DNA of 64,000 nucleotides from Gordionus sp. m RMFG-2023 (lineage: Eukaryota; Nematomorpha; Gordioida; Chordodea; Parachordodidae): positions 47,841,366-47,905,365 of the forward strand of contig NC_088777.1 of NCBI RefSeq assembly GCF_954871325.1, written 5' to 3'. Numbering within the stretch: position 1 is the first letter of the stretch; every line of letters starts with the position of its first letter. A program made the translations under genes and the position numbers. Positions 35,457-46,936 of the stretch are shown here, piece by piece. Under the pieces are notes generated by a model. The model searched no databases and was not told the DNA's origin. It saw only the letters and a list, made by a program, of their open reading frames with translations.

Positions 35457-36639
35457 TCATGTAAAAAATATTTATTTTTAAATTTAAAAAATCATCTAAT
35501 TAAGCTAAATACTATTCTATATTAATATCATTTAAATTCTTTGATATGGGGGGGGGGGCGTAGTTTCCGGGGGCGCGTATTTTAGTCATGCCACTCTTAA
35601 ATATTTTATATTTTCCAATATTTTATTATTTGTATTGCGAATCGTTATTATTTATAATACGACTGGTACTAATAAATTTTATGCGATGATTAGTTCTTAT
35701 AAATTTTTAATGTTCCAAAGTAAACACTACAATATAAAGCTAGGGTTCATAGGGATTGGGATTCATATTTTAGTAATAAATGAGGTGTTGTTTAATATTT
35801 TAATCATTTATCACTTTAAAATTATTATTTTTTAATCATATTCATGATTCAAAATTTATTATATTAAATTAATGCTTAATTAGTGAGGATTCGCAGGTTC
35901 ACTGTTATTCGTATTTAAGCCTTGCCAATTATGATGTGATATAACTTGATAAAATTAGTCATTTATATTATTGATCTTATAAATTTAAACAAAAATTATA
36001 ATTTTGGATAAATTTGAGCTGATATTCATTTAAAAATAGGAAAGAATCATTTGAATTCCTATAATTTTTAATATGTTTACAGTTATATTCCATGTAAAAC
36101 CTCCAGTTTTTCAATATGAAGTGACATTTGATGAAAAAATACCTCAAGTACATACAACATATGTCTCATTATTAAGCAAATCCTCCCCTTCTCCACTGAG
36201 CCAATGGCAATTTTACTCCCCCATTCTTTAAGATTAGCATTAAAAAAAGGAAATTTAAATCAAATTAGTAACAATAATAAAGAAAATCTAAATTAAAATT
36301 AACAAAAAAAATGAATTAATAGGCATTCCTGCATCTTTAAAATTCATTTACCCCCTCCGCCCTCCTTTGTTATAATGACGACAGTGTCTTCATAACTCCT
36401 CACCTCTCTCTCTAGATTTCAATGATGTTGTTATATCCCCTCCCCCTGGTAGAATTGCCTCAGCATTTATTATACATAATTTTTAAAAAATTAGCATCAC
36501 CTTTGTTAAATCTAACAAATTAAACTTTTGCGTTTGCCACACGATTTTAACCAAAAAACTTTGACTTTTTAATATCTTTAAGTCTTCAAACGTTGGTAAA
36601 ATGTGAAAATTTTTTAGCAATAAATTATTTAATATTACT
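35457..36639. other. AT-rich non-coding stretch
   Basis: No gene recognised. C-rich words near 36,350-36,370 and 36,440 (ACCCCCTCCGCCCTCC) look like decayed MITE termini. The 66-codon frame at 35,635-35,835 has no family features. Confidence 0.4.
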
Positions 36640-37420
36640 TAGAAATCACCACATAATTTTCACCTGAAGTTTTACTATTTTACTACCACTGGAGTTTCCA
36701 TTTATTTTTTCAGTTGATTGATCCATTTTCCTTATTGTTTTATTTTCTTCCAATAGTTTTAGTTCAGTTTCTATTTTGAGAGGCAACGGTACCCTTCTTG
36801 CTAATAGCGCGATAGGTTTCGTATTTTTTTCTAATTGTACTTTTACTGGTTCTATGTTTTTTTAATCAATCCTATATTATCATCTAATACCTTAGCGATA
36901 TTTATATAATTTTTTCAATATTAATGTAAACATCATCTTTTCATGTTGATATTATTATTCGTAGGATAGTTATTAAAACTTTAAACTGGTTTTTTGGCAT
37001 ATGTTTTATTATATTTTATACAGTTGACTATTATTATCATTTTGATTCATTCGATTATTATTATTGTATTTTGTCATTTCCTTTTTTTATAACCATTTTT
37101 ATATTATTTATTTCTAATTCTGCTAGTAGAACCATTCCTAATACTTTATTTAAACTCAAAGGTTGATCTCCGTTTTTAGTATCTGGATATCTTAATCGTA
37201 ATTTTTTTTATATCTATTTGAGATATATTTAATCCAGCAATTGATTGATCGAGATATCTATAATCCAACAATTGATTGATCACGAATATACAGTTCTATT
37301 TGTCCTCATATTCAAATCAGCGAGCTAATTTCTTTATTTTTTTTTAAATATTCCATAGCTTCTGTTGGTTGGCGACTTTTAATAAAATCTATTATTTATT
37401 TCATCTACTAAAAGTTGTTT
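36640..37420 (-). pseudogene. Ty3/Gypsy gag-pol relic
   Basis: Minus-strand peptides follow retrotransposon order. A gag-like part (37,150-37,360) has QIELYIRDQSIVGL. The start of the reverse transcriptase domain (36,819 downwards) reads KPIALLARRVPLPL, then ETELKLLEEN, MDQSTE, and in the next frame TPVVVK and LCGDF. The Gypsy consensus here is P-x-x-x-x-RRVPLPL, E-L-xx-LE, TPVVVVxKxNGxLRICGDF, so the match is specific. Frameshifts and stops abound, and nothing of the catalytic YxDD region remains. The gag part contains an internal duplication (CAATTGATTGATC twice, 37,232-37,280). Confidence 0.75.
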
Positions 37421-37454
37421 CGCAGCAAAATATCTCCATTTGAGTTTATTTTTA

Positions 37455-37612
37455 AAAACGGATAACTCAATATTTTATCAAGAAAAGCATTACGCAAACC
37501 TGAATATTTTGCTCATAGATAACACAAAAGTTTGGACAACTATTAGCGAAATCCCGAAACTTTGGCACAATTTTTCTGGCTAAAATAGTGAGTTAGCCAT
37601 TTTAAAAAATCG
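37455..37612. mobile_element. MITE with about 32-bp TIRs
   Basis: The left end AAAACGGATAACTCAATATT and the right end, read inward, AAAATGGCTAACTCACTATT extend as an imperfect TIR of about 32 bp around a 95-bp centre. The same end type occurs in both duplicates at 18,797 and about 32,850. No coding. The superfamily is unclear. Confidence 0.5.
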
Positions 37613-39399
37613 GTCCGAATGGAGCCGCAATTATATATATCTGCCCATAATGCGTCGTTTATTTTCTTCTTAAATTATATTTTTTATATCGGTTATTATA
37701 TTAATTCCCTAATAAGCTACAAAATATTTTTTCAATGTTGTATCTGTTTGCAATATATTCTTTACATTTAATATATATCGAATATGGTCCAAATATCATC
37801 TATAGATTTGAAATTTCGTTTATATATATTTTTGAGATATTTAAAATTCTATTTAGTATTTTGCTTGACCCAAGGCCCGTTTTTTTTATTTCTTCTCCAA
37901 TTTCTTAATTCTTGTCTATTTTATAATTTGTAGAAATTACTCAATTTACAATGACCTCCTATAATTAATCTGAAATGATATTTTATAATATTAAACTCGA
38001 TAACTTTATATTCAAATAATAAATTGTATTACAAATAAGTTAAGTTTTATAAGATATAATACGATAATCTTTATAACACATTCTAAACTTATATGCTTAA
38101 CGACTACATTGATACACCTTCCTAAATATATTGTAGCCAATACCTGAATATAAACTGATTCCGCTTTTTTTTTTTAGCTAATACCAATAAAGTTAATCCC
38201 ACAACAAATTTAAAAAATAAAAAATAAATTAAAACTTTTTTTGGTTTTATTTGTATTTCTTCATTTATTTATCTGTAATTTTTGGATAAGGCTCACTGGT
38301 ATCGATTAAAATTGTATCGGTTTATGACTGAGATCTTAAGTATTGGTATCTCTGGAAAATACGATTTGTTTTAACCTTGTTAACAGTCATTAACATAAGT
38401 AGTAGTATTTAAATTTTTTTTAATGGTTTATAAGATTTAATGTCAAACAAGTTAAATTTATACCTATACAAATTTTCCCTAAGATAATAATACTTAAGGG
38501 AAGTTATTGGAAGAGAAGACTCGACACAATTATAGCTGAATATAGAAAGTGGCGGGTGACTATGCGAGAACGCATGATATTTCATCACAAACTGGAATTT
38601 ACAAAGGTTTCGTAAATTCTATCATGTATCATGTTTAAAAAATTTATATTCGATTGGCATATACGCATCTATATTATATTATGATATATATATTAGAGGT
38701 CGGCAGGGAAAGGCTAGATAATTTTATGGGCCAGGCAAATCATGCAAAATTTTTAAAAAACCAAGCTGGTCTAAATTTTACATAATAATAAAAATATTCC
38801 ATAGACTAATCCTTTTTCTGGCTAAGCCTGAAAACGCTTATAAAAATATGAATGGTTCTGCACTAATCCGTGCTGATCTTTTAAATATATAAAACCTTTT
38901 CTTTATAGTTCAAACAAATATTTTGATGAATAATCACATGCCATTTTTTTTTAAACTCCTAATTTCATTAAATGAAAGAGATATATCTTGTTCAAAATTA
39001 TAAATTTGTCTTTTTATTTGTATTATTTTTTTTAAAGTGCACGTTTAAACTGGATCACAAGTTACGAAATATATTAAAAGTTAATTTTTAACTCATATAT
39101 TATATAATTTTTATAATTATCAAAATTAAATTAGCTTCAATAAGATACTTATTAAATTTTATAAAAAACAATTATAATAGACTTCTAATATAATGCACCA
39201 AACCGTAAGTGGCAAGAGGTCTCACATCCTAACTAATACCTTATTGAAAAGACCCTCTATTCCTCTCCAACTTCAAAACTATTTTCATCAAGGTCGTAAG
39301 AGTAACACATAAATATTTATCGTATGAAAGAATTATAATTCGGTTATTATATTGATTATTAAATTATACTGATATTTAAGAAAAATTTCTCTTCCTTCT
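37613..39399. other. AT-rich non-coding stretch
   Basis: No gene recognised. The segment 38,700-38,870 has a GC-richer border (GTCGGCAGGGAAAGGCTAG) that could be a decayed MITE. Confidence 0.4.
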
Positions 39400-40650
39400 T
39401 TATTTATAGTCGACGACGACATAACAGACCATTGTCGTGCCATCAAATCTGCAATCTTCATCCGAATACTATATCCAAAATGAAATCAAAGTCTTCATCA
39501 ATTTAGGGATTACTCGTCTTACCCACTATCCGATGATATATTGAATTCTGATCTAAGTCTAACCAACTCCCCATTTATCGTTAATGATTTTTGTGATTTT
39601 ATAACGCGTACGATATTCAAGATTTGTGCGATAATAATGATATTAGATCTCTCGGCCTGGATCAGATGTTGGTAAGGAACCGATTTTGCCTTTACTAGAA
39701 GGAAGTAAGCTGTCAGGGAAAAAGAATCTTTTTTGCACTTCTAACGGGTCTATTAGCAACCTTAACATCAATCCTAAAACTAATAATAAAAAACTTAAAA
39801 ATGACAACGAATCTCAATATCATATCAAGCGAAGCGTCAATAGCTCATCTAACATCGATTATGTTATCCAGGATGCTCGATTCAATTTCATATCTCGTAA
39901 CTTCATTCAACCGGGTCTGACTAAAGTTCATCTAAACTCCGGATCTTATATGGACACCCTCGAACCTTTAGCCGAGCGGTAAAGCGCCGAGAATAAAGGC
40001 TTAATAGCCTCTAAATCTCATTTTACTCCTTATCACGACGATAGCTTGCCCATAATATTTGATAATTCAAAATCTATTAATTCATCTACAATTGAGAGTC
40101 AAACCATAGAATCGAATCCCAAAATTTCTAAAGAACTGCTTAAAAAAATGTTTCCTCTTATTTTTCCCAAGTTTTGATGCCCCCTCGCAACTCTCCGATT
40201 CCTTCTACAATTTCTGGTTCTATTCCTCATATCATGTACACCACAAATATGAAGAACGATAGGTAACCATCTCTAATCTCGATGATGCCATCGATGTCGA
40301 AAATTACAACCATTCCTCGACCTTGACCCAGGCTAATCTTTCATTTATGACTTCAGTCGCTACCGGAAATTTCATATCACAAACCTTTCCCCCACCAGCA
40401 AACTTCGTATGTCCTTTGCCTTCCGATAAAATAACGTCGACTCTAACCTCAAATCAAATTTCTTTCTTGGCACCTACTCCTCTTACGAGTTTCTCTACGT
40501 TTAGAGAGGTGCGATGACGATTCCGGCATAACTTTGGCAGAAAATATGAGCGGAGAGTTAATTTTGATCAATGGAAATACCTTGCAAGCCAATCACCGGT
40601 TCGCTCATCAAGCTCCTATATTCGTCTTAGTAATTTTGACAAAAAAAATA
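39400..40650 (+). pseudogene. Decayed Ser/Thr-rich coding tract, likely transposon ORF
   Basis: Base composition rises here to match the LINE ORF at 24 kb rather than its flanks. Open pieces lie at 39,686-39,982 (98 codons) and 40,323-40,517 (64 codons), joined by stretches with coding-like third positions but with stops. The peptides are rich in Ser, Thr, Asn and Pro (for example SFLAPTPLTSFSTF). I recognise no domain, zinc knuckle or RT motif. A gag-like or ORF1-type product of a retrotransposon is the most natural guess. The word TAGCCGAGCGGTAAAGCGCC at 39,970 resembles a Leu/Ser tRNA A box, but it lies inside this tract and has no B box. Confidence 0.4.
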
Positions 40651-41004
40651 AATAATAGTTGTTAAATGAATTGCTTAACGTTTTCAATAAAAATTCTTAA
40701 TTAAGTATACACATTTCACATATACACATTGATTGCAGCCGGTATTATTATGGGCCGATAATCCTCATTTTTACCAATACTGCTAGACAATATTAAATTA
40801 ATTTTTTCAGATTATTATTTTAAAAAATTTATCTTATTAATTCCTTTATTTTCTCATAAATCCGTTAAATAAAAAAAAAATTACTAACATTAATAATTCA
40901 GGTAAAAAAAATCTCTTGTTGATCATTTAAAAAATTAATCATTTACCTGCTTTAAATTTCTGAAGACATTGTACCTTTTTTATTGGCGCAAAAAATGTTT
41001 CATA

Positions 41005-41775
41005 TTGGGGTGGGCACTGGGCAGGTTAAATCATCTTCACCCGAAGAAATATGTATAATTTATAAAACCTCGGATTCAAATCGAACCCGGAGAAGAAAAC
41101 CCGGGTTTTGGGGACAATAATATGAACCCAACCGAACCTGAACCCCATTTATAAAATTTACAAAACCTCAAACCGAACCCGGGAATTTTATTTGAAACCG
41201 GGTTCAATGTATTGTTTATAATCATATATTATGATATTTGTACAAATATTAATAATTTAATTGAGATTTTATATTTTTAAATTTCCAATTAAAAAAAGTG
41301 TTAATAAATTTTAAACAACTTAATTCATTTACTCCATTTTAAAAAATTTTTTAAATTTACTCTCAAAAATTCCTATTGGTGTATTAATAAATTTTTAAAC
41401 AATTAAATTAATTTGCGCCATTTATTTCTAATTTATTCTCAAAGATTATTAGTTATAAGAAAATGAAAATGAACAAGTCAAAGTAAAAATTATTATATTG
41501 GATATTGTTAATTTAAAGAAATACGTCTAAGTAAAATCTAAAATTGATACATGACTATACTTTGTTTTAACTATATTTTGCCTATAAATAAAATAAAAAA
41601 TTTATTTTTTATACCAAATTTATGTTTAGTTTTTTAATTATGATTTTAATATAGAATATTTTTTTACCAATTCAAAAATTCTTAAACCCGAGCTGAACCC
41701 GGAACCTACGGGATCAAAAATATTTCCCTGAACCGAACCCGCCGAACCCAGGCAAGTTTTTGACGAATTCACATA
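41005..41775. mobile_element. hAT-like MITE with GGGTTCGG-rich ends
   Basis: The left end has GGGGTGGGCACTGGGCAGG and the right end, read inward, TTGCCTGGGTTCGGCGGG. Both ends are followed by repeats of AACCCGAACC type, while the centre is very AT-rich and non-coding. GGGTGGGCA-type termini occur in many hAT MITEs. Exact ends and an 8-bp duplication were not resolved. Confidence 0.45.
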
Positions 41776-42048
41776 CCTGGATAAAATATAATTTATAAAA
41801 TAAATTATAATATTAGAGAATAAGAATAAAAATTAACATATTTTGATTTATTCAATATTAATTAGATTAACAATCTTGACTGAAAATTTTAAATAAAAAT
41901 AAATAATCTGGTGGTTATTCTGACTTAAAAACTCTGAATTATTTATGAATAGTGAAGGTCAAAGGGTCCTATCGGTCTTAGACCGAAACCGAAGACGGAC
42001 CGATCTTTTAAAAGTACCAGAGTCCGGACCGGTCTTTTGTCTTTTTTA

Positions 42049-42742
42049 CAGGGTTTTCCATTCAAAAATGGAAAAGTTTTAATCATAAAAGGAAAAGGTT
42101 CAATGAAAAAAGGAAAAGGGTCGATCATAAAAGGAAAAGGTTCAATCAAAAAAGGAAAAGGTCCAAACAAAAAAGGAAAAGTGTCAATCAAAAAAGGAAA
42201 AGTCCCAAAGGTATAGGAAAAAGTCCGATCAAAAAAGGAAAAGTGTCAAACAAAAAAGGAAAAGGTTATATCAAAAAAGGAAAAGTGTCAAACAAAAAAG
42301 GAAAAGGTCCAATCGAAAAAGAAAAATTCCCAAAAGGAAAAAGTGTCAATCAAAAAAGGAAAATTCCCATTCAAAAAAAGAAAATCATAATTCCTTAAAT
42401 TTTTTGTCAATTTTTCTTATATTTTTATTTATTTTTGTTATTCCTTCTTAATATATTTCTTTTTTGCGATTTCTTTACGTTTTTTCTTACTGTATCTTTT
42501 ATCAATTTATTTTTCTTCTCATTTTTTGAATTTTTAAAAATAATTTATCAATTTAGGTCCATTTTTTTTAACAATTCTTTACTTTTTTTTTCATCATACA
42601 TACAATATTCTTTTTATGATTTTTTCATTGTGTAATCTTTTACATACATTTCTAACTTTTTCAATCTCTAAGTCATTTTTAATCTTTATTTTTTTTTCTT
42701 CTCATTTTGATAATTTTAAAAATAAGAATTTAAAAATGATTA
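42049..42742 (+). repeat. Left long TIR with 21-bp tandem units
   Basis: The array runs from about 42,060 to 42,380. The matching unique part (TTTTTCTTCTCATTTTG and similar) extends to about 42,742. The units differ mainly at the word between the AAAAAAGGAAAAG blocks (TGTCAA, GTTCAA, GTCCAA). Confidence 0.85.
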
Positions 42743-43018
42743 TATTTTATGGTAATAGGAAAAAAAAACCCTAGAAAAAAAAACTCCCGGAAAAAACCCC
42801 ATGGAAAAAAAAATTCGAAAAAAATAAAATCGTTATTTTAAAAAAAAATTTTCTTTTCAATTTTTTTCTACCCATTTTTGCTTTAAGTCATTATTTATCT
42901 TTATTTTTCTGATCTTTTCTTAATTTTTTTTTCTTCTCAATTTTCACTTAATTTTTTTAGTATAACCTAGCAATAATTATTATTGATAAAAAATTTTTAT
43001 AAGTGAATGCTATAATCA

Positions 43019-43733
43019 TTAACAACCAGGGTTGTGCATTTGACCAGTCAAATACGTTTCGGTCTTGACCGATATTTGACAGGTCAAATTCAAATGTGTT
43101 TTTTAAAGTCAATATTTTAAATATAATAATAAAATAAATCTATAATATTAATTTATTAAATTCGTTATCATTCAATAACTAACGTTTAGCTCTCTATGGC
43201 AGAGTATTGTTCTGACTCATATTCAATTTTATCATTTTCTTTAAAATTTTTTAATCAATTTTCCTGATGTCGAGATCTTTCGATTTCTATTTTCAAAAGA
43301 ATTTTCAAATCGACCTATTTCTTTAGAAGAACTAGGAATTGTTAGTCTCATAATGGGCATGATGGCAAAGTTTAACCTATTAACTTGAGGTCGGAATTGA
43401 TTGTTTCTTATGGAAATTACTGTTTTCCACATAATTTGCTATTAAACATGCTGATTTTGCTTCTGAAATTAATTATATCACTTAAAATATTTTGGTCATC
43501 ACAACCTTGTAAAATGGCTAATTCTTGAATTATATCATATACTTCATTGAATTCACTACTAGTGAAATGCTCCTCTTGATATTGGGGACCCGAAAAATAA
43601 GCAAGATCACATGTATTTATATCGTTTTTTCCAGTATTAAACATATTTTTAATTATTTTTTCTAGAGCATTTGATTTGACACTTCTCCGGTCAATTGACT
43701 GAATTTGACCGACTTGCCAACCCTGTTAACAGC
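43019..43733 (-). mobile_element. hAT element with 8-bp target duplication
   Basis: Left end CAGGGTTGTGCATTTGACC at 43,027; right end, read inward, CAGGGTTGGCAAGTCGGTC at 43,725. The 8-bp flanks TTAACAAC (43,019-43,026) and TTAACAGC (43,726-43,733) match at 7 of 8 positions, as expected for an aged hAT duplication. The 699-bp element keeps only the 3' part of a transposase on the minus strand. It is an internally deleted derivative nested in the Mutator-like element, so it arrived later. Confidence 0.85.
43241..43644 (-). pseudogene. hAT transposase C-terminal fragment
   Basis: Two minus-strand frames. The first (43,417-43,644) is an acidic linker-like region (SSEFNEVYDIIQELAILQGC). The second (43,241-43,432) has NRLNFAIMPIMRLTIPSSSK, then RFENSFENRNRKIS. 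This is the hAT dimerisation pattern (LAxxILxIPSSSAxxER-FS), with the ER-FS part altered to GRFENSF. The pieces are joined by a frameshift near 43,425. Catalytic DDE-region residues are missing because the 5' part was lost. It could once have supplied dimerisation function, but it is not intact. Confidence 0.75.
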
Positions 43734-43949
43734 TATTATTATACTCCATAAATACACAAAATACTTACAAAAAATATTCGAAGTAATAATGTCTAAATGT
43801 CAAGAACGGGATTTATTTCCTGATCCATTATATATATACATGGTTTCGAAAAGTATGCTATGAGCGCGGTTAAAACTGTCATTGGTATGATTATTAATAT
43901 GTTAAATTATTTATATTAATATTTTCAATTAGGGGATCACATCATAATC

Positions 43950-44437
43950 AGAGGATGCTTTTACCATTTATGTCAAAATACCCATAGAAAAATTCAAAAG
44001 GTAGGTCTGGAAAGCCAATACAGAACCGATGAAACCCTAAGCTTCTTGCGGCATGATGGATGTCTTAGCATTTGTTCCTTTATGTGATATGGGCAATGCA
44101 ATGGCATTCCTAAGATCGGTTACTCCGAGCAATACAATGGATATTCTTGAATATTTCGATAAAAATTACATCAATGGAGTATCAAGGGAGGTCACAATAT
44201 GTTATTCTCTATCCTAGACACGTCGAATTGGGTCTCGATCCCCCAAAAACTTAGAACTTGAATGAGAGCACTCTATCCGACGAAGAACGCACGTTTAATC
44301 AATGCGAAGGTTGGAATCATCGTTTATCTAATCTGGTTGGGAATAAACACCCATCATTCTGGGTATTGATTAAAAAAATGAAATTCGAGGTGGCTGCCGA
44401 TGAAACCAAACTTGAACATTGGCGTGTAGGTTATTAG
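43950..44437 (+). pseudogene. Mutator-like (FLYWCH/MULE type) transposase C-terminal relic
   Basis: Peptides in order: RGCFYHLCQNTHRKIQKVGL, YRTDETLSFLRHD, then in the next frame DVLAFVPLCDMG and DILEYFDKNYING, and after two more shifts EGWNHRLSNLVGNKHPSFW and LIKKMKFE. This order (GCxFHxxQ, RKIQxxGL, LAFVP, YFExTYIG, EGWHxxxxxLVGxxHPSxW, LKKE) is that of the C-terminal half of MULE transposases often annotated as FLYWCH-type or MULE domain proteins. At least three frameshifts and a stop at 44,435 show it is dead. It lies between the long TIRs, so it is probably the element's own transposase. Confidence 0.85.
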
Positions 44438-44837
44438 ACACTGAAAACAAAATCGCAGAGATAATACCTAAATTAGGCTTAAAATCTTTGCGAGGAATAC
44501 CGTGATGGGGTGCAAAGTCATCCAGATTTTATGAGGGAGATTTCCTTCAATATTCTATGTCAACCCATATAATTATTATTCTAAATTATTAAATTTGTGT
44601 ATAAATTTATTAAATTGTATATTTTTCTAAAATAATAATTTGTCTATACCTTAAAATAAAAATATACCGATATTATTAGGTCTTAAGTAAATTCGAAAAA
44701 AAATTGCAGGTTTTTTTTCCGGGATTCAGATTTTATTAATTTACATATCTTTGGTATTACAGTTTAAACTTATTTAATTTTAAAAAGGTACATTATAACC
44801 AAACGAATAATTTAATTTAACAATCGCAATTAAATAC

Positions 44838-45481
44838 AATAATCATTCTTAAATTTTTTTTAAAAAATTGTCAAAAATGAGAAGAAAAAAATTAAGAAAA
44901 GATTGAAAAAATAAAGAGATTGAAAAGGTTAGAAATGTATGTAAAAGATACAATGAAAAAATCATAAAAAGAATAGTATGTATGATAAAAAAAACGTAAA
45001 GAATTGTTTAAAAAATAGACCTAAATTTATAAATTATTTTAAAAAATACAAAAGAATTATCAAAAATGAAAAGAAGAAAATTTGAGAAAAGATATAGTAA
45101 GAAAAATAAATTGAGAAAAGATACAAATAAAGTAAAGAAATCGCAAAAAGTTAGAAATAAAATAAGAAGGAATGACAAAAATAAAAATTTATAATTTTCC
45201 TTTTTCTATTGACACTTTTCCTTTTTTGATTGGGCCTTTTTCTTTTTTGTTTGACACTTTTCCTTTTTTGATTGAACCTTTACCTTTTTTGTTTGACACT
45301 TTTCCTTTTTTGATCGGACTGTTTCCTTTCTTTTTAAAAATTTTTCTTTTTTGATTGACACTTTTCCTTTTTTGTTTGGGCCTTTTCCTTTTTTGATTGA
45401 CCCTCTTTTATGATCGGACCTTTTCCTTTTATGATTGAAATTTTTGATTGGGACTCTTCCTTTTTTGAATGGGAAACCCTG
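44838..45481 (-). repeat. Right long TIR with 21-bp tandem units
   Basis: Inverted counterpart of 42,049-42,742, diverged by several per cent with indels. The array occupies about 45,190-45,470. Confidence 0.85.
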
Positions 45482-46936
45482 TATTAATATTTAAGTTTGC
45501 TTTATTATTCAATTAATATTACCTTTTTATATATTTTATGTTATTTTTTTAGAGGAGTTATTTTAGTTTTTGCGAATTTTTAGTTCATTTTTATTTTGCC
45601 ATATGAAAACCATAGGTTTTTCATAATTTTACTTATAGTCCCGATAAACAATAATTAAATTAGGTAAAAAATAAAATATTTTTAAATAAAAAAATAAAAA
45701 GACCTGTTTTTTCATTTAAGACCATGGTCTGTATTAATCTTTTTTTAGTCTGGACCAAAAACGAACAGACTTTACCTATTTGTAAAAATAATTTTATAAC
45801 ACAATAAAATATATTTTTTAAGAAAAATTTAAAGCGTAACGTTTTGAGTTACCGTTACTCAAAAGAAACGCATTACCGTTACCTCTAGAAGAAGGTAACG
45901 AATGACCTTCCTTTTCCTCGAAAAGATAACTCCATTAGTAAGCACATTACATTACAGTACTAGTATTTAGATGACTTGTTAACTATACCTTTACAATGTA
46001 TTGAAATGGATACAAATTTTAAAAGGGCCGACGATATAACTATGCATTTTCCCCAAGTATATTAGATACGATAAATAAAATCATCGCTATATTTTGGCAA
46101 CTAAATATAACAAATGCATCTATATTAAAAATAGCAATACATATATAGAATATTTACAAATTAGCTTCAATACTAAATATTATTTGATTTTAACAAAACA
46201 TTTCACAGTAAAACACTTTTGACGACGCTAACTAAGCGTTTAAGTGATGGGCGGGAAGGAAGTATTGTATGTATTTAATAATTTTTTAATATTAAAACTA
46301 AAAAAAACTATTTTTTAAAAATTATTTAAGATAAAATGTAATATATCTTCGGATTAATTCATTTAATCAGATAATAATTAAAATAATATTATTTTTAGAG
46401 GTTGTAAAAAATTATGTGAAATTAAATATTTTTAAATTACAAAATTTTTATATTAAATTAGAGATAAATTATGAAATATATATGATAAAATGTTAAATAA
46501 TTCAAATTAATTTAATCAAATATACAATTCAAATATTTTATGGAAATTAAGTATTTTTTTATTGAAATATATAGGAAATTAGCTATTATAAGAAAAAAGG
46601 TATTGATGACCTAGATATCGATATAATAAAATTTCAAAAGTAATGTAGATACTGTTCAATACACAAAAATTTATTGACTAAATTATCATCAAATATAATA
46701 TAGTGATGCACAACTTTGGTATTTAATAATAACTAATATAATTATTCATTACATAAAAATAATTATTATATAAATCAAAAAATTAGAGATTTAACTAAGG
46801 CTTTATTTCAGATACTTTTTATAATATATTAAACTTAGGTAAAGTTATATAAACTAAGTATTTATATTGGCAATATAGTTGTAAATATTAAATATGTACA
46901 ATAAGGTGCATATTTTAATCCACCTCTTCTAAGTTT
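45482..46936. other. AT-rich non-coding stretch with a GTAACG repeat
   Basis: No gene. At 45,836-45,905 the word GTAACG/CGTTAC recurs in both orientations (AACGTTTTGAGTTACCGTTA), as in hAT MITEs with GTAACG termini. A related CGTTAC/GTAACG-containing patch lies at 53,220-53,560. DNA at 41,950-42,048 (GGTCTTAGACCG and similar) and 45,700-45,780 (AGACCATGGTCTG) may be the two halves of an older element split by the Mutator-like insertion. Confidence 0.35.

Larger units (their letters stand above)
42049..45481 (+). mobile_element. Mutator-like element with tandem-repeat TIRs
   Basis: Inverted arms at 42,049-42,742 and 44,838-45,481. The outermost bases are CAGGGTTTTCCATTC and the complement. 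Next come arrays of about 21-bp units (AAAAAAGGAAAAGTGTCAAAC and variants), then matching non-repetitive AT-rich sequence. Between the arms lie a hAT insertion (43,027-43,725) and a Mutator-type transposase relic (43,950-44,437). Long TIRs with internal tandem repeats and a MULE transposase fit the FB/MULE type. Open frames over the arrays (41,943-42,191 and 45,172-45,354) are repeat translations (FPFLIEPFPF). No convincing 9-bp target duplication was seen. Confidence 0.8.

Noticed and set aside
39965-39990. tRNA-Leu/Ser A box (TAGCCGAGCGGTAAAGCGCC)
   Set aside because: It lies inside a decayed coding tract, with no B box or acceptor pairing within reach.
41943-45354. FPFLIEPFPF-type proteins at 41,943-42,191 and 45,172-45,354
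   Set aside because: Translations of the 21-bp TIR arrays, which happen to be a multiple of 3 and so stay open.
42049-45481. A hAT origin for the 3.4-kb element, based on its CAGGG ends
   Set aside because: The transposase relic between the arms is of MULE type, and the only good 8-bp hAT duplication belongs to the smaller nested element.
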